Positions 23,997 through 24,777 of a stretch of 24,777 nt of DNA are shown here, piece by piece. The translations under genes were made by a program, and so were the position numbers. The DNA lies in the NCBI GenBank assembly GCA_902461085.1, contig CABPWH010000027.1:1-24777 (forward strand). Direction: 5' to 3'. Below the pieces are notes generated by a model. The model saw only the letters and a list, made by a program, of their open reading frames with translations. It was not told the origin of the DNA and made no database searches. Numbering within the stretch: the stretch's first letter is position 1; each line of letters opens with the position of its first letter. The stretch is from an uncultured Collinsella sp. (GTDB taxonomy: Bacteria > Actinomycetota > Coriobacteriia > Coriobacteriales > Coriobacteriaceae).

Positions 23997-24620
23997 CTAC
24001 CTGATGAAGTTGGTGCGCTCGCGATCGGCTTCGGGGGCTTCGATGCCGGCGGCCTGTCCTGCTTCGATACAATGCAGAAGCCAGGCCATGTTCTTGCCGA
24101 TGTTTCGCATGGTGGCCAGGCCCTCGGCGTCCTGGGTGGCCTCGCCCGGCATGGCACCAAAGACGTTGTTCCAGTACGTGGAGGCTACCACGGGCATCTG
24201 GTTGATAGTGAAGTACTTGTTGAGCACGTCGAAGGTAGTCGACGTGCCGCCGCGACGGGCGACGGCGACTGCTGCGCCCGGCTTGTGTGCAAAGGCCTTG
24301 CTGCCAGCATAAAACGCGCGATCGAGTGCCGAAAGGATACGGCCGCTGGGGTGCGCATAGTAGACGGGTGAACCAAAGACAAAGCCGTCCGACTGCTCGG
24401 CGGCGGCGATCAGTTCGTTGACCGCATCGTCATCAAACGTGCAACGGCAATCGAGCTTGCCACACTGGCCGCAGCCGATGCAGTCGCGAATGGGCTTGGC
24501 GCCCAGCTGAAATACCTCGCTATCGATGCCTTCGGCTTTAAGCTGCTCTGCAATCTCGGCGAGCGCCCGGGCGGTGTTTCCGTTTGCCTTGGGACTGCCG
24601 TTGACCAAAAGAACCTTCAT
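23997..24620 (-). CDS. Flavodoxin-fold NAD(P)H-dependent FMN reductase
   Basis: A 207-residue flavoprotein of the NADPH-dependent FMN reductase group. VLLVNGSPKANGNTARAL near 3-20 is the FMN phosphate loop. A cysteine cluster (Cys47, 50, 53, 58 and 60, from DCIGCGQCGKLDCRC) fits this subfamily, where it may bind a metal or stay structural. FGSPVYYAHPSG near 80 is the second FMN loop. An adjacent GTG at 24623 is possible, but the ATG at 24620 with SD AGGGAG gives the usual MKVLLVNGSPK. It leads the pair with the ArsC-fold gene. The physiological substrate is unknown. Confidence 0.9.
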   Translation of the reverse strand: MKVLLVNGSPKANGNTARALAEIAEQLKAEGIDSEVFQLGAKPIRDCIGCGQCGKLDCRCTFDDDAVNELIAAAEQSDGFVFGSPVYYAHPSGRILSALDRAFYAGSKAFAHKPGAAVAVARRGGTSTTFDVLNKYFTINQMPVVASTYWNNVFGAMPGEATQDAEGLATMRNIGKNMAWLLHCIEAGQAAGIEAPEADRERTNFIR

Positions 24621-24761
24621 CACAAACTCCCTCTGCTATCGGTGAATTCTGCTGAGAATTATCTCACGTTGTGTGCGATGACGTTGGCATGGTGCGGGCG
24701 ATGTTTATCCCGTAACGTTCTTCCTTGATTCTCAACTTTATCCGAACACTTCCCGCATTCA

Positions 24762-24777
24762 TCCGTACATGTGCGGA
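24762..24777. repeat. 16-bp near-palindrome at the window edge
   Basis: TCCG-TACATGTG-CGGA is a self-complementary sequence with one T-G position, about 142 bases upstream of the flavodoxin-like gene. It could be part of an operator or a hairpin whose remainder lies outside the window. The evidence is limited to the symmetry. Confidence 0.3.

Overview
This is high-GC actinobacterial chromosome. The proteins and the short SD-led genes point to the class Coriobacteriia, and Collinsella is my best guess from family resemblance; no rRNA or marker search could be run. There is no phage, CRISPR array, tRNA or rRNA in the window. It is ordinary chromosome carrying many intergenic repeats.

Layout. 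Positions 1-384 hold a 39-bp inverted repeat and a phased direct repeat but no credible gene. Positions 385-2365 (minus) are a GntR/YtrA-type regulator, an ABC ATPase and an ABC-2 permease, with an AT-rich operator-like region upstream. Positions 2476-2774 hold four large hairpins built from eight copies of one 10-bp core at fixed spacing, placed in front of prfC (2918-4531, release factor 3). Then come a YhhQ/VUT queuosine-precursor transporter and a short-chain dehydrogenase in one operon, closed by a strong terminator. Uracil-DNA glycosylase and a DMT exporter lie on minus, the exporter divergent from a LysR regulator. A MATE exporter (minus) is followed by an RlmA-type 23S rRNA methyltransferase, a small four-helix membrane protein (minus), an unlisted 47-aa membrane protein, an RsmJ-type 16S rRNA methyltransferase, a small zinc-finger protein (minus), a GNAT acetyltransferase, MscL with a C-terminal zinc ribbon (minus), and a TetM-like ribosomal-protection GTPase homologue.

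From 16.7 to 21.6 kb lie two paralogous AAA ATPases with C-terminal winged-helix-like ends. They flank a UvrA-like protein that lacks the UvrB-binding insertion. Each ATPase is preceded by tandem 10-bp repeats and has hairpins with a GGGACAG loop beside it. The right end, all minus, is a TrmL-type tRNA methyltransferase with an insertion, a COG0523 G3E GTPase, an ArsC-fold protein lacking the active-site cysteine, and a flavodoxin-fold NAD(P)H reductase.

Themes. Many genes serve translation: release factor 3, RPP-type GTPase, three RNA methyltransferases and a queuosine-precursor transporter. Others serve DNA repair (Ung, UvrA-like) and efflux or osmotic protection. The most unusual material is non-coding: the ATCTGTAACA hairpin array, the GGGACAG-loop hairpins (mostly hugging stop codons), and the helically phased decamers in front of both AAA ATPases.
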